Below, one piece after another: positions 52,198 to 63,625 of a DNA stretch of 64,000 bases (the stretch's first letter is position 1; each line of letters opens with the position of its first letter). This stretch comes from Phycomyces nitens. Lineage: Eukaryota > Mucoromycota > Mucoromycetes > Mucorales > Phycomycetaceae. A model generated the notes under the pieces. It was given only the letters and a program-made list of their open reading frames with translations, was not told where the DNA came from and ran no database searches. The stretch is from assembly GCA_022702545.1 (NCBI GenBank), contig JAHRBC010000006.1, positions 3,685,501-3,749,500 of the forward strand, read 5' to 3'. A program made the position numbers and the translations under genes.

Positions 52198-52704
52198 GCA
52201 AAGCCGTGATGACTGGAGGCATCAAGTCATTAGTAAAGAGAAGCTTTGAGCAAATATTATTTTATGTTATTAAACCATGTAAAATGACCAAAGAGAAGAA
52301 GCTTGTTGATGATCTGTAAAGATAATGGCAAAATTATTAAGTAATTACATAAAATAATAAGAATAAAATAATTACCAGTATGTGTATAAGAGCAAGAGGC
52401 AAAAGAGAAAGAACAAAAAATAATTTGAGTTCCAAGGTGGTTTACCCCTAAAAAAAGTGCGGTCTCTAAAATCAATAATCCCAAAAACATAATATAATCG
52501 TCATTTTCATTTTACAGTTAGACGCTTTATTTAATCAATAAAAGACACTAATTAGTTTTAAGCAAGTCATTGTAAAATATGATTATATATTATAGAATAA
52601 ACATCAGTAACAGTTCATTATACTTCTTTACTTGTAAGAAACATTATAATATCATAAAGATAAAATATTAATAATTGTCATTTAAACATTTATTCATATA
52701 GAAA
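52198..52704. promoter_or_regulatory. Divergent promoter of G genes 2 and 3
   Basis: 507 bp between the two ATGs, AT-rich, containing a probable 5' UTR exon and intron of gene 3. No microsatellite as in H, E and D. Confidence 0.4.
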
Positions 52705-53944
52705 ATGAACAACTTTGACATCTCCAAAATCTCTACCAGTAGTCCTATCTATGCATCTATTATGCGTAGTGCTATGGCTAATGTCCAGAACAGTGAACTT
52801 ACCACTGCATCTACTTCGGCCACTGTAACAGCAGAAGAGACATCCAATTACCAGGATGATAATGAAATCCGTAGCTTGCTAAACTCGGCAAATATCAAGA
52901 TGGATTCTCTTGAAAATCAAAACAAGACAATTGCAAGTGAAGTGGGTGATTGCAAGACGTCAATTTCGCAGCTTGAGAAGGTCATTGATAGACTTGTCAC
53001 TGGCCAAATCAGCATCAAGGATATTTTGTCTGGTGGAAATACTCCTGCAAGAACAATTGCAGTGGCCAGTTTGGTACCTCGGGGTGAGGAACCCTATGTT
53101 GTTGGAAAGAGATATCCAAAGATCTCAGTAAGTCTTGACTAGACATAAAATCAATAAGAAGAGTATCTAAAACCAATTTATAGAAATTAATCAATGGCTA
53201 TATCAAGCACCCAAACTTCACCAGTGACAACCCTGTCAAGATAATGGAGAATGATGCCAAGCAAGGGTGGTCCTTGACTAGCTACTACAACAGTAGCTAT
53301 AACAATGCACTGGCCATAAGGCTGATCACCTACTTGGGAAGACAAGAGGCAGGAAAGGCGATCCCTTTGAATGATCTTGCCAAAATGGTAAAAAACCATT
53401 TTGTCAACCAGGTGCGCCAGCGCCAGCGAACCCCAGAGGCTGCAGACAGAAAAAGACTTGCATGCAGAAGACGACAGCGAACTGTTACGGTAAGTTTATA
53501 TTTTAATCAATATAAAACTGTTATTTTCTTACACACTTAATATACAGATTCTTCGTCGCCGAATCAAGGCATACAACAAGTACAGAGACCAGATTGACAG
53601 AGAGATGGGCAGAAAAAATTGCGACCATGCCCTCCAAAAGGAAACCATGTCTGAAGATGAGACTGATGGAGAAGATAAGGTAAAGGCCTTTCGCCCTAGC
53701 TGGAGAAGTGACGAGGTAATTATTTTAGCATAGTTTTTCATATTAAAATTCTATATCTTTTATTAATACACCTTATTATATTCAATAGCTCCAGACTTTT
53801 ATAGATCTTGTTGATGATTTTGCTTCCCAGTCACTAAAGAAAAAGGGAAGCTCCATTTTGAAACGCGTCCGAGTAGTTCGTCAAAAGGATGTACCAAAGG
53901 ATTTAGCAGTCCCATTGGCCGCGTGGACAATAAATAATGAATAA
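52705..53944 (+). CDS. Element G gene 2: accessory protein, 350 aa, intact
   Basis: Exons 52705-53127, 53184-53489, 53548-53715 and 53789-53944 are 423, 306, 168 and 156 nt. Every one is a multiple of three, so all introns are phase 0. Residues about 55-105 form a predicted coiled coil (NIKMDSLENQNKTIASEV, SQLEKVIDRLV). Exon 2 encodes NNALAIRLITYLG and NHFVNQVRQRQR, a helical basic domain. Exon 3 has RDQIDREMG, MSEDETDG and RPSWRSDE. Exon 4 ends LAVPLAAWTINNE. This is the clearest complete member of the gene 2 family here. No known domain was recognised. Confidence 0.82.
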
Positions 53945-54029
53945 ACTATCTATTTTATGTTTTATATTTTTTGGCTATCTTTTGCTGCAGATACTTTTGT
54001 GAGATAAGGATAGGTAAAGATATTTATTT

Positions 54030-57000
54030 TTAAGCATATATTTTTCTAAGAACAGGAGCAACAATCATCTTAACATTTCCTGTCTCAGTTGTATGCTCAC
54101 CAATGGCAACCGACAGCAAGATTCGGTGCACTGGCAAGATATTTTGATAATCCCCTCGGGCAAAGGCAAACTCATTCAACTCTATCCCTTCATCACTTCT
54201 TGTGTTCAGACCAGATGACCTATACCATTTGACATAAGCAAAGGTATGATTGTCAGGTTGAAGAGTCTGGGGATTCACAAGCGAGTTGACAAACAAATAC
54301 TGAATCTGACCAGTAAAGGCACTTATACCACGGTCATTGTTCTCTTGGAAGATTGCCTGTATATATGACCCGCGGCGAACTGCACCATTGCTCCCTTTGT
54401 ATATCTGGCCAAGCAAGTTGATCGATGAGAACTTCTGGATCATATTGTTGACAAAGACATTGCCGAACGAAGCTTGCTGGTAACTGCGAAGAGAATCATC
54501 GTCATAGGAGTCTCTGTAGAACTCAAGAAGATGCTCATACTCTTCTTCTACCATTCGTTCATATTGCCCTAGGGAAAGTGGGAAGGCCGACGAAGGAAGA
54601 GGTTCATTGCCTTTGATGTTGACAGTACTGAACTGCGCGGAATCAAGAAAGACTTTTAGGTCAAACCTAGGAGAAGCAACTTGGAAATATGGGGCGGTGG
54701 TGACAGTGGTGGTTGCAGTGGATGCATGGACAATTGGAGCAGGAGGAGGAGTAAACTCGACGAGTTCAGAAAGCAATGCAATATACGATGCATTTCCAAT
54801 TACGGCCATCATTCTACAAGCAATATCAACCTTGCAAGAGTCCTCAAGATATTTTCGCATGAACGTGGCCTCAAAGCCGTCTCTCTTGTTCGTCGTGTAG
54901 TTCTTCAGTACACCATTGTACCTCTCGAAGCTGAAAAGCCAATAGCCGTATACTGGCCCAAAGTTGACGATCGTCTCATGAAGATGCAGATGTAGATGCA
55001 TGTTAGGTGAGATAAAATCTGCACCATACAAGTTCTGACATCCTTGTCCAAACAACTCCAAACAGAAATGGGCTTCGGCTAACTCGTCTTCTGATATGCT
55101 GGGCTTGGACAAGTATCGGCAGGCGTTGACGAAGCACATCCAATTGTCAAGATTGTCCCTTGGCAACCGGTCTTTCAAGAGGACAGGCGAGTATACCAGG
55201 CACCAGGACTTCCATTCGTCGGCCTTCATGAACGGGAAGTCCTTGCCAATCTTCTTCTTGAGGGTGCTCATATCTGGGGGAAGGACCATATTGTCAGCCT
55301 CTTGTTGCATATCGGCCAAGTCTCTGTTGGTGATCAGACCAGCTGATCTCCACTTCTCCATCACTCGCTTCGAGGTTCCCAAGAAGAGGTTATGCATCGG
55401 GTCAATGATGGTGCACTCGACTACATTAAAGTACTCAAGATTGTGGAGTTCCGACCAGCGGACTCCATTCTCCTTTTCCATCCTCTTTTGGTCTGCCTCA
55501 CTCGATGCACGCTTCCAGGCCAGGGCATCACGACGATTATCTGCTTCGGTTCGAGGCACCCACTCGGAAAAGACAAAACCAGAATAATCAACACCGCCAT
55601 TCCCTGGGAGATGGGAGAACTGGCGATTGCACTTGTGGCAGGCATTGGTGCTCATGTGGGACGTGAATCCGCATGTCTTGCGAGCAGCAGGAATGTCGCA
55701 GGCAACAAGGAAAAGAGCAGCACGGACAAGAGCACCAGAAGGACAGCGCACAGTAGGGATCACCACACCCACATACAAGGATTGGAGCTCGGCAACAAGA
55801 GGACGGAGGTAGTGATTGATCTCACTGGTCTTGGCTTCTTTTGGGCCAGGCATGAGGCCAACAAGAATGGTGTTCTCCTTCTTGTATCGTTCGTCTCGTG
55901 GCAAGTTGTTTATGGACATGTAGATTGCCCCACAAGAGTAAGTAACCCCATCAAAAGGTTGAAACCAATCGATGTTTAGAGTCAACATGATTGATCGTTC
56001 ATGAGCCACGAATTGCTGACCATTGCTGTCTTCCAGATTGCTCCACTTGGCACCATCATAGACATCAAACATCATGCCTGCAACTTGCTGTCTATGTCTC
56101 CAGTGATTGATACTGCTTTCGAATCCAGGGCGACAGAAGAGAACGGACAAGGCAGAAATCAAGGAGTTGTACATATACACCTTCTTTGGCAGTGCTACGT
56201 TTCTCGAAGGCTTGAAGAGATCGGCGCCACATATACCGCCAGAAAGTCTTCTGAAGTTGCAGCACTGGGGAACACCGTCAAACTCCATGTATGTCTTGTG
56301 GCACTCGCCACACACCACGTAGTGCTGGACACCTTTGCAGACTTGGTTGAATCCTGTCATGGAGGAAAGACCACTCAAACTCAATGGCAGACGGAATGAT
56401 TCGCCAAAGTGCGCCAAAACCTCATTGAGGAACTTGATCAAAATTGCTCCTCCAGAGTTTACAACATATTTTGATATGAAAAAGGTGGCAAAGGCAGCAA
56501 TGAAAGCATGGGTGTTATCCGCTGGCATGTTGGAGGATGAGAATTGTTCTATTTGGGTTTTGTATATTAATATATGATATCTATGTTTTTCTTGTACTTT
56601 TACTAACCTTCAAATTCTTCAGCTTCATATTCAGAGCCTTCCATTGTATCAAGCTCAATGATATCCTCATCTTCATTTTCAGCTATAAACAAAAATTGGT
56701 AACAGACACAGGTAAGTTTTCCATTTTTTTTTTTGGAGCAAAAAAGTAAATATTCAAGTGGCTGCAATTTATTATGCAATTTGAATAAAATTTTATACTT
56801 ACATTCAACATGAGCATCAACATCATGGACCTCGGCATCAATCTCCATGTTATTGTCATTCTCCATCTGAATTGCTTCAGCTGACAATGCTATATTTTTT
56901 AAAATGTTTAATTACACTTTGAAATGCGAACAAATTATATATATATTACTTACAAGAAGCTGTCTGCATAAAATGTCTGACAAGATCGTTATCAGCATGT

Positions 57001-57098
57001 CTTCGTGCTGTTTGGGCAGATACTGCTACAAATCCTTGGACATCGAGAGAGCAGACTGAGCACTGGCATTGAACTTCGTTATTGAAAGTGTTGTACAT
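54030..57098 (-). CDS. Element G gene 1: CACTA-type transposase, 941 aa, intact
   Basis: Exons 57098-56954, 56889-56803, 56682-56608 and 56548-54030 (145, 87, 75 and 2519 nt) give 942 codons in one frame. The N-terminus holds the zinc-finger motif CQCSVC...GF...RRH. Exons 2 and 3 are acidic. The catalytic exon has CGECHKTYME, DWFQPFDG, LMPGPKEAK, ACDIPAARKTCGF, CHKCNRQFSH, DPMHNLFLGTSKRV and FGPVYGYWLF. The variable linker near residues 690-720 is Thr/Ala/Val-rich. Convergent with gene 2 (85 bp apart). With gene 2 and both termini intact, G could be autonomous. Confidence 0.93.
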
Positions 57099-57676
57099 AT
57101 TGTTTAAAGAGGTTATAGGATTGATATAAAGAAAAGTGGTTCAGGAACATAGTTTATTTTGCTTGTTTTATAGTTCAGGAACCATTTACATTACGTACAT
57201 GCCGTTATTATAAATATTAACAAATTCACTTAATGATTGTATTTGGAAATTGACATTATTTCATTTTAAATATATGACTATATACCAAGTAGTTGATTTG
57301 TATATACATCTTTTAATAATATGATATCATGTCTATTTCTCCAACTCTTCATTAACCAAAGTACATCGTCATTAAAATATACTTTAACTAAATATATATT
57401 TCAAGTAGTCTCAGCTGCGCACTCTTGCCCATATTTGATAATTTATTTTCAACATCCCCAAGAATATTAATTTCGCGACCTTCAAAAGACAGAGAAAATA
57501 TCGTAGTTGAATAATCAACAAAAATAAAGACATATTCTAATGTCCATCCAATAGAACTACCAAATATTCTTAACGCCGTCTAAAGTGAGCAATCAAGAAA
57601 AGGGCTAATCCAAGACCTATACTCCCCTCGTTTCAATTGATGTATTCAGAGTTGAAATCGGGTATTTTTTGCAGTG
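57099..57676. other. Gene 1-side terminal region of G
   Basis: 578 bp of promoter and terminal sequence upstream of gene 1. No other gene is seen. It ends in the inverted terminal repeat. Confidence 0.5.
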
Positions 57677-59070
57677 CTTGTCCGCGCAACTGTGGTGGAC
57701 CCCATGCACAACCTCTTCCTGGGAACCGCCAAGAGAATGGTTGAAAACTGGATCTCTGGTGGTGATTTGTCCAATGACGATCTTCTTGTGATGCAGGAGA
57801 TAGCAGACACCATGGAGCTGCCAAGTGATTACAGTTCACTAAAGACAAAGATTGCCAGGGGATTTCCATTCATGAAAGCAGACGAGTGGAAATCTTGGGT
57901 GCTGGTATATTCGCCTGTTGCATTGAAGCCCGTTCTCCTGCGTCAAAAGTTTAACAGTTGGATGAACTTTGTGGATGCCTGCCGCCTGATTGTCAAGCCA
58001 TCTGTGTCCTTCCAGGATGTTGACAATGCCCATCACCACCTTCAGCAATTCTGCCAAGAGTGCGAGCGCCTTTACCCTCTAAGTCTTCTCACCTGCAACA
58101 TGCACCTGCACCTCCATCTTCATAAGACCATCAATGATTTTGGACCGGTGTACGGCTATTGGCTCTTTGGGTTTGAGAGGTACAACGGATTGCTAAAGAA
58201 CGTGAGCACGAATGGAAAGAATGGGTTTGAGGCAACCTACATGCGGAAATTTGTCCAGGACGTATTCAAGAATGATTATGTCAATGCTGTTCTACAATCT
58301 CCAAGCCAAGACATCTTCACTCCTCTCTTTTCAAACCTCCTCTCTGCCTCCACCTCTGCCTCTATCCCTACCCCCACACCCACACCCACACCAACACCAA
58401 CACGACGCCCGTTCAGATTGCTGGATTTCATCGAAGCTTCAGAGAATTCTGAATTCCCAATCAAGGGTAACGAGCCTCTTCCCCCTCTGCGTTTCCTCTG
58501 CTTCAAAAGTCTGCCACAAAAATGAGTGATATTGACTATCCTCAATTGTTGGCTTACTATGTGGATACGTATGACATTGACACCCTCCAGCATTATCAAC
58601 ATGCCACTTCTTCTTCGTTGTTTGTTGACAATCAGATCGTGAAGCTGAAATCGATAAATCTCCTTGGCCAAGTTTATCGTGGACACAATAGCTCTGGAAA
58701 TGATGGATCTCGTGTACAAGCTTTGTTTGGTAGCAGCACTGGTGAGAACCAGACCGCCTATACTGGGCAGATACAGTATATTTTTGTTCATCAGTTTACG
58801 CCGCCTCTCTCTGCCTCTGTCCGTTTAAATCGTCGTGGCTATCAAAGCCAGCATGTCTTTGCCTTTGTGCGATGGAATGGTGTCTGTTATGAACGATCAC
58901 GCGAAGATGAAGGTGTTGACATCTGTTTGCCCAGTTTTTCTCCTGCTACCAATGAGTGCATCTTGCCAGTGCATCGCCTTCTTTTGGAAGTTGCGACTGC
59001 CACACACACAAGCCGAAATGGTATAAAGAGGATGCTGGTCATTCCTTTGCCAAAGAAACTTTGCGTGTAA
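57677..59070 (+). pseudogene. Element E gene 1, 3' segment with a one-base deletion
   Basis: After G and one CTT the frame continues at VRATVVDPMHNLF, through FGPVYGYWLF and a Thr-Pro linker coded by ACACCC repeats (58368-58402). It then shifts in a C run near 58478-58485 and stops at 58525. The last 182 codons (58522-59070) match the C-termini of D, F and I in the new frame. The same missing base is present in H. Codon 57897-57899 is TGG, where H has TAG. Confidence 0.92.
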
Positions 59071-59191
59071 TAAAAAAAATAAATATCTTTTCTCTTTTAT
59101 AAAGAACAAACAGAAATAGCATTGCCTTTATAAATGTCGTCAAAACGTAACGCGTGTCAAAAAAATAGATGGAGAGATAAAAATTATTTTA

Positions 59192-60380
59192 TTAAAGCCC
59201 ATGTCTAAGAGCCCACTGAGCAAGACTGGGATTTAAATTGGTCGGGACTGCCACGTCCACAGTTCTGCCATAAACCCTTGACAGCAACTGGTGAGAGTTT
59301 GCTCCAAGTTGGAGACCAACGAATCTATCAATGACTTGGATAAATCGGTTGTACTATCAATTGCACATTAGTAATCTAAAGTCATCCAAAATATTATTTA
59401 TAATCAGCTCAACAACTCACTTCATCGCTTCTCCAACTTGGGCGGACGGTCCGAATCACACGTCTTCTTCCAGTTTCGGAGACTTCGTCATCCGATTCTC
59501 CTCCGGACATTGCTTCCTTGGGGAGTGCATTGGCACAATCCCGGCCCATCTCTTGGTTGATGGCAACCATGTTGCTGCCGTATGCCTTTGTTCGGCGCTT
59601 GTGGTTCTAATAATAACCTTGTTATTATTTTTTGGAATAGATTTTTAATATATCAAGGATAACTTACTTCACCAGCACGTCTGGCTCTCCGTGAACGTGT
59701 GTTCGTGATCTCTTTTGCAGCAGCAGAGATCTTCTCCTGTTTGCATCTGTTGATGAAGTTTTTGTGGAGCTTATCACGAAGATCCTTGGTTCTCATCCCA
59801 TCACCAGCAAACTTGCGCTCCAGGACGACAAGAAGCCTGTTCACTAACTCCTTGTTTGGAGTCACATTAAAGTGAACATCCGTGTTCCACCTGGGCTTGT
59901 TAGTGTTGGCCAAGATCTCTGCTGGAGTATTTGCATGGAAATTTGGCTCCCACAAGAACTCACGGATCTTTCTCTGATATAGTAAACAAGTTAATGAATT
60001 GATAATATAGTATAAGGTATAATGCTTACATTGACCTCCACTGATGTTTTATGGCTGGGTCCGGCCAAACCAATGGCCTCCACAACCGCAACATTGCTGG
60101 GTTCACTGGTGGCAGTGGCAGGAACCTCTTCTCCAAAATTGTCAATGGCCTTAATGGCTTCACGGGTTCCAGCAATGATGACACCAAGTCTGGCATCCAT
60201 CGTTACCAGTTTGGTGTTGGAGGTCACCAACTCGCCTTCTACATTGGTGACCTTATCTTCCACTCTGGTCATGTTGTCTTGAATTCCAGAGAGCATCTCG
60301 ACAATTTGCTCCATGTTGGCAGGAGTGAGAGCAGGAGCAGGAGTGGGACGAGGAGCAATCGATCTTCTTTGGTTAACCAT
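59192..60380 (-). CDS. Element E gene 2: accessory protein with SWRSDE block
   Basis: Same structure as H gene 2. Exon 1 (60380-60030, 117 codons) has the coiled coil MEQIVEMLSGIQDNMTRVED. Exon 2 has RWNTDVHFNVTPNKELVNRL and the basic RSRRARRAGE end. Exon 3 has MGRDCANALPKEAMSGGESD and RPSWRSDE. Exon 4 ends LNPSLAQWALRHGL and TAA at 59192-59194. It is open throughout. With gene 1 dead in both E and H, this gene could still act in trans for related elements (inference). Confidence 0.76.
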
Positions 60381-60819
60381 TTTCTAGAATATGGTAAAGT
60401 ATATTTCGATTATAATTATTAGTTTTTGTTCAATTGAAATAAAAATAAATATAATATACATACAAAAACTGTTTTGTTGGGTGGGTGAGTAAGTGTGTGT
60501 GTGTGTGTGTGTGTGTGTAAAGGTAAGAGAGGTTGAATATCAAAAAGGCCGTTATATATAGGCATTTTGAATGACTATAAAGATGTTCCTCTATTGTCTT
60601 GAAGCACTGAGATGCAAATCGGCCTTGATATTGTTTTTGGGCTCAATCCATCATGCTTTCCGCAGCATGCTTCAAAGGTGAAAAAAAATTTCAGACTCTC
60701 TCCTTTTTTTTTGGTTCCCTTTATTTTTCCTTTTCCTTGCTTTTTTGATATTGGCGCCTTTCTCTGGTAAGACATTTTTTATACCTCTTTATACACACAA
60801 ATTAACCTCTTTTTCATAG
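60381..60819. promoter_or_regulatory. Divergent promoter of E genes 2 and 3, with a (GT)n tract
   Basis: Matches the H region at 24458-24892. The (GT)n tract lies at about 60493-60519, and pyrimidine tracts precede gene 3. Confidence 0.5.
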
Positions 60820-61329
60820 ATGTGCGCTCCCATTGCAACTCATCCTTTCCACAATGGCCATCTAGACAAATACTCACTGGCCGCATTCACTGGTACCATC
60901 ATCTTGATAAAAATTATTTTCGCTTTCTCTTTTAGATTGGCCAAACAACTTATATAGGGATGCCATCGGCACCAGGTAAAATTTTTCTTTCAATCATACT
61001 TGTTCCCTCTCTGACTCTATTCCATTGTAGACTGCCCTTTCTATTCATGCCATCGGCCTCCTCCATCATTCGCAATTGTAATCATAAAGGTAATATTCTT
61101 TATAAATCTCTTTTTGCTTATCCAAAATATTATTCAGATTATTTATTAATTATTATTATTATGTGTTTTATAGACTCACTTGGGCTTCCTTTACACACCA
61201 TACCCCCTACTTTGATAACCCATTTGGCTCCTGGTATGTAAATTAAATATATCATCACTCTGTTCACCCATATTAATTTTTATTCCCTTTTTTATAGTAA
61301 AACCTGCCACACAGCCCATCCAGCCTTAA
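60820..61329 (+). CDS. Element E gene 3: 87-aa protein from five micro-exons
   Basis: Same five-exon structure as H gene 3, with all splice sites kept (GTACC, GTAAA, GTAAT and GTATG donors, all AG acceptors). The few substitutions between E and H do not break the frame. Unlike H, the donor of the following intron is a proper GTAAGT at about 61373. Stop TAA at 61327-61329. CCAATAAAA near 61610 is the likely polyadenylation signal. Confidence 0.55.
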
Positions 61330-62075
61330 AATTCAAGTCCCCTTTGCGCACTCTTGCCCATCTCTTGCAATGTAAGTATCTTTTGACACACAAAAATTTT
61401 CTCTTTGTACCCCACATCATTAACACTTCTTTATCTTTTACAGAACACTCCTGCAGCCCAAAAAATTGCTGGATATTCATATTTTTGCAGGTATTTTTTA
61501 TGTAGAAAAATATTCCATCCAAATAGCAGCAAGCAACCGGGTAGAAACGGCTAGGCATAGGAATAGGCGTAATAATAGACCCTAAACCTAGAAACATTCT
61601 ATTCTTTCCAATAAAAATAAAAGCGTAAACCATTACCAATCCAATATAAACGGGAAATCAAATAATGGGTGATATATTACTGGTGAAGAAGAATAAAGAG
61701 GCTTTCAAGTGTTTGATTTGATTGGTCTTGGGTAGTAACCACTAGTAGATACATCGAGTTTCTACAACTCGCAACATAAAGATATGTGACGTATCTGAAC
61801 ATTTCAACGACCACGTTGAGACGACCAAAATAGAACCGTTCTTTTAAATACTTTTTTTCATCGTTCCAAATCAGATCTATATACCGAAAGTGCTAACAGA
61901 CCTCACCTGCGGCACATTTTTACATGTTTCTACTACTGCAAACCACGACACCGAGGTACCTGTGAAGCTAGCATGCCTCCTAGTTGAAAAAATATTTAAA
62001 CTAGGTGAAACCCACCCCTTTTCAGTACCATAATGCCGGATTTCTGGTACTACAAACAGCCCCTCTTTTGCAGTG
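61330..62075. other. Right terminal region of E
   Basis: Non-coding. It matches 25404-26149 of H almost base for base and ends in the terminal repeat. Confidence 0.6.
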
Positions 62076-63191
62076 TTGGGGCCGCTGAGTTTGACACACT
62101 CTTAAAAACCCGAGGCAAGAATTGATGGGAATGCAAACCCATTCCATCAAGGACATGAGAGTCAACAATAGTGATGAGTCTATTAAACTGAAATACAAGT
62201 ATTAATATTTTATATAACAATTCAGACACGTAACCCAGTTATTGCCTTATTATTATTTACCTCATCACTTCTCCATCCTGGGCGAACAGTACGGATGACA
62301 CGTTTGGTGCCACTTTCAGATGTCTCTACATCAGATTCACCCTCGGACATTGCCTCCCTTATGATCATGTTGGCACAATCTTTGCCCATCATCTCATTGA
62401 TTGCGTCCTCATTGTCAAGGTAGGCATTCAAGCGCCGAGAATGGCTCTAAAATTCTCAGTTAATACTGCTTCTTTGATATTAAATATTTATTAGTTATTT
62501 AAAGTATATCTTACCTCGCCTGCACGGTTTGCCCTTCTTGAACGAGTGTTCACGGCAGCTTTTGCCGAAGAAGACTTCTTGTCTTTGGAACTTTGGCTCC
62601 TGAAGTTGGTGTGAAGATTCTTGTGCAAGTCACTTCTCCTCATTCCCTTGCTCTCAAACTTGGGCTCCAAGTAGTTGAGAATCCTAACAACTAACTCCTT
62701 GTTTGGACTTTGGTTGAAAGGAACGTCTGTATTCTACCTTGGCTTGTTATTGTTTGCCAAGATCTCTGCAGTTATTCTCGACGAAAACTTTGGCTTCCAC
62801 ATATATTTGCGAATCGCCGTCTGACACAGTATATGAGATAATGAATTGATAACATACTATATAATTTGCTACTTACATAGACATCGTTGTTTGTCTGCTT
62901 GGTTGGCACAACTGGTAGAAGAGCAACAGGTGCAACAGGAATGGCAGGAGAGTTGACAAGAGCAGTGTTATGGGCACTACCCAATGCACCAATTGCTCTA
63001 ATGGCTGAAGCATTACCAGCCACAACAACGTTGAGTTGAGCCTTTACAGACCCCACTTGCACTTCGACGTTTGTCATTTTGCCTTCCATCTCGGAAAGCT
63101 TTGCCATAATCTGTTCCATGTCAGGAGCAGGAGCAGAAGTAGGACCAGCAGGAGTGGGACGAGGAGCAATTGTTCTTCTTTGGTTAACCAT
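62076..63191 (-). pseudogene. Element D gene 2, exons 1-4 up to E, one stop
   Basis: ATG 63191 begins the MVNQRRTIAPRPTP segment also found in E and H, with a coiled coil (MEQIMAKLSEMEGKMTNVE). Exon 2 (about 62821-62520) has TAG at 62734-62736 where E has TGG, so the product is cut. Exon 3 has MMGKDCANMIIREAMSEGES and RPGWRSDE. Exon 4 is interrupted by E. The last codons are at 42926-42978. Confidence 0.85.
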
Positions 63192-63625
63192 TTTCTAGAA
63201 TATGATAAAGTATATTTCGATTATAATTATTAGTTTTTGTTCAATTGAAATAAAAATAGATATAATATACGTACAAAAACTGTTTGGGTGAGTGAGTAAG
63301 TAAGTGTGTGTGTGTGTGTGTGTGTGTAAAGGTAAGAGAGGTTGAATATCAAAAAGGCCGTTATATATAGGCATTTTGAATGACTATAAAGATGTTCCTC
63401 TATTGTCTTGAAGCACTGAGATGCAAATCGGCCTTGATATTGTTTTTGGGCTCAATCCATCATGCTTTCCGCAGCATGCTTCAAAGGTGAAAAAAATTTC
63501 AGACTCTCTCCTTTTTCTTTGGTTCCCTTTATTTTTCCTTTTGTTTGCTTTTTGATATCGGCGCCTTTCTCTGGTAAGACATTTTTTATACCTCTTTATA
63601 CACACAAATTAATCTCTTTTCATAG
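63192..63625. promoter_or_regulatory. Divergent promoter of D genes 2 and 3, with a (GT)n tract
   Basis: Homologous to 24458-24892 and 60381-60819, with a (GT)n tract at about 63302-63328. Confidence 0.5.

Larger units (their letters stand above)
51117..57676 (-). mobile_element. Element G: intact CACTG element in E gene 1, reverse orientation
   Basis: The ends are CACTGGAAAAAGTATACG at 51117 and, inverted, CACTGCAAAAAATACCCG at 57676. Duplication CTT lies at 51114-51116 and 57677-57679. Length 6560 bp. Gene order is that of the family but inverted: gene 3 and gene 1 on minus, gene 2 on plus. All three frames are intact. Confidence 0.95.
42979..62075 (+). mobile_element. Element E: CACTG element, sister of H, split by F and G
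   Basis: The left end CACTGGAAAAACCCCTCG is identical to that of H. The right end at 62075 also matches H. The duplication is TTG (42976-42978, 62076-62078). Without F, G and their duplications it is about 6361 bp, against about 6358 for H without I. F is inserted in the acidic exon of gene 1 and G in the catalytic exon. Genes 2 and 3 are uninterrupted. Confidence 0.96.
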
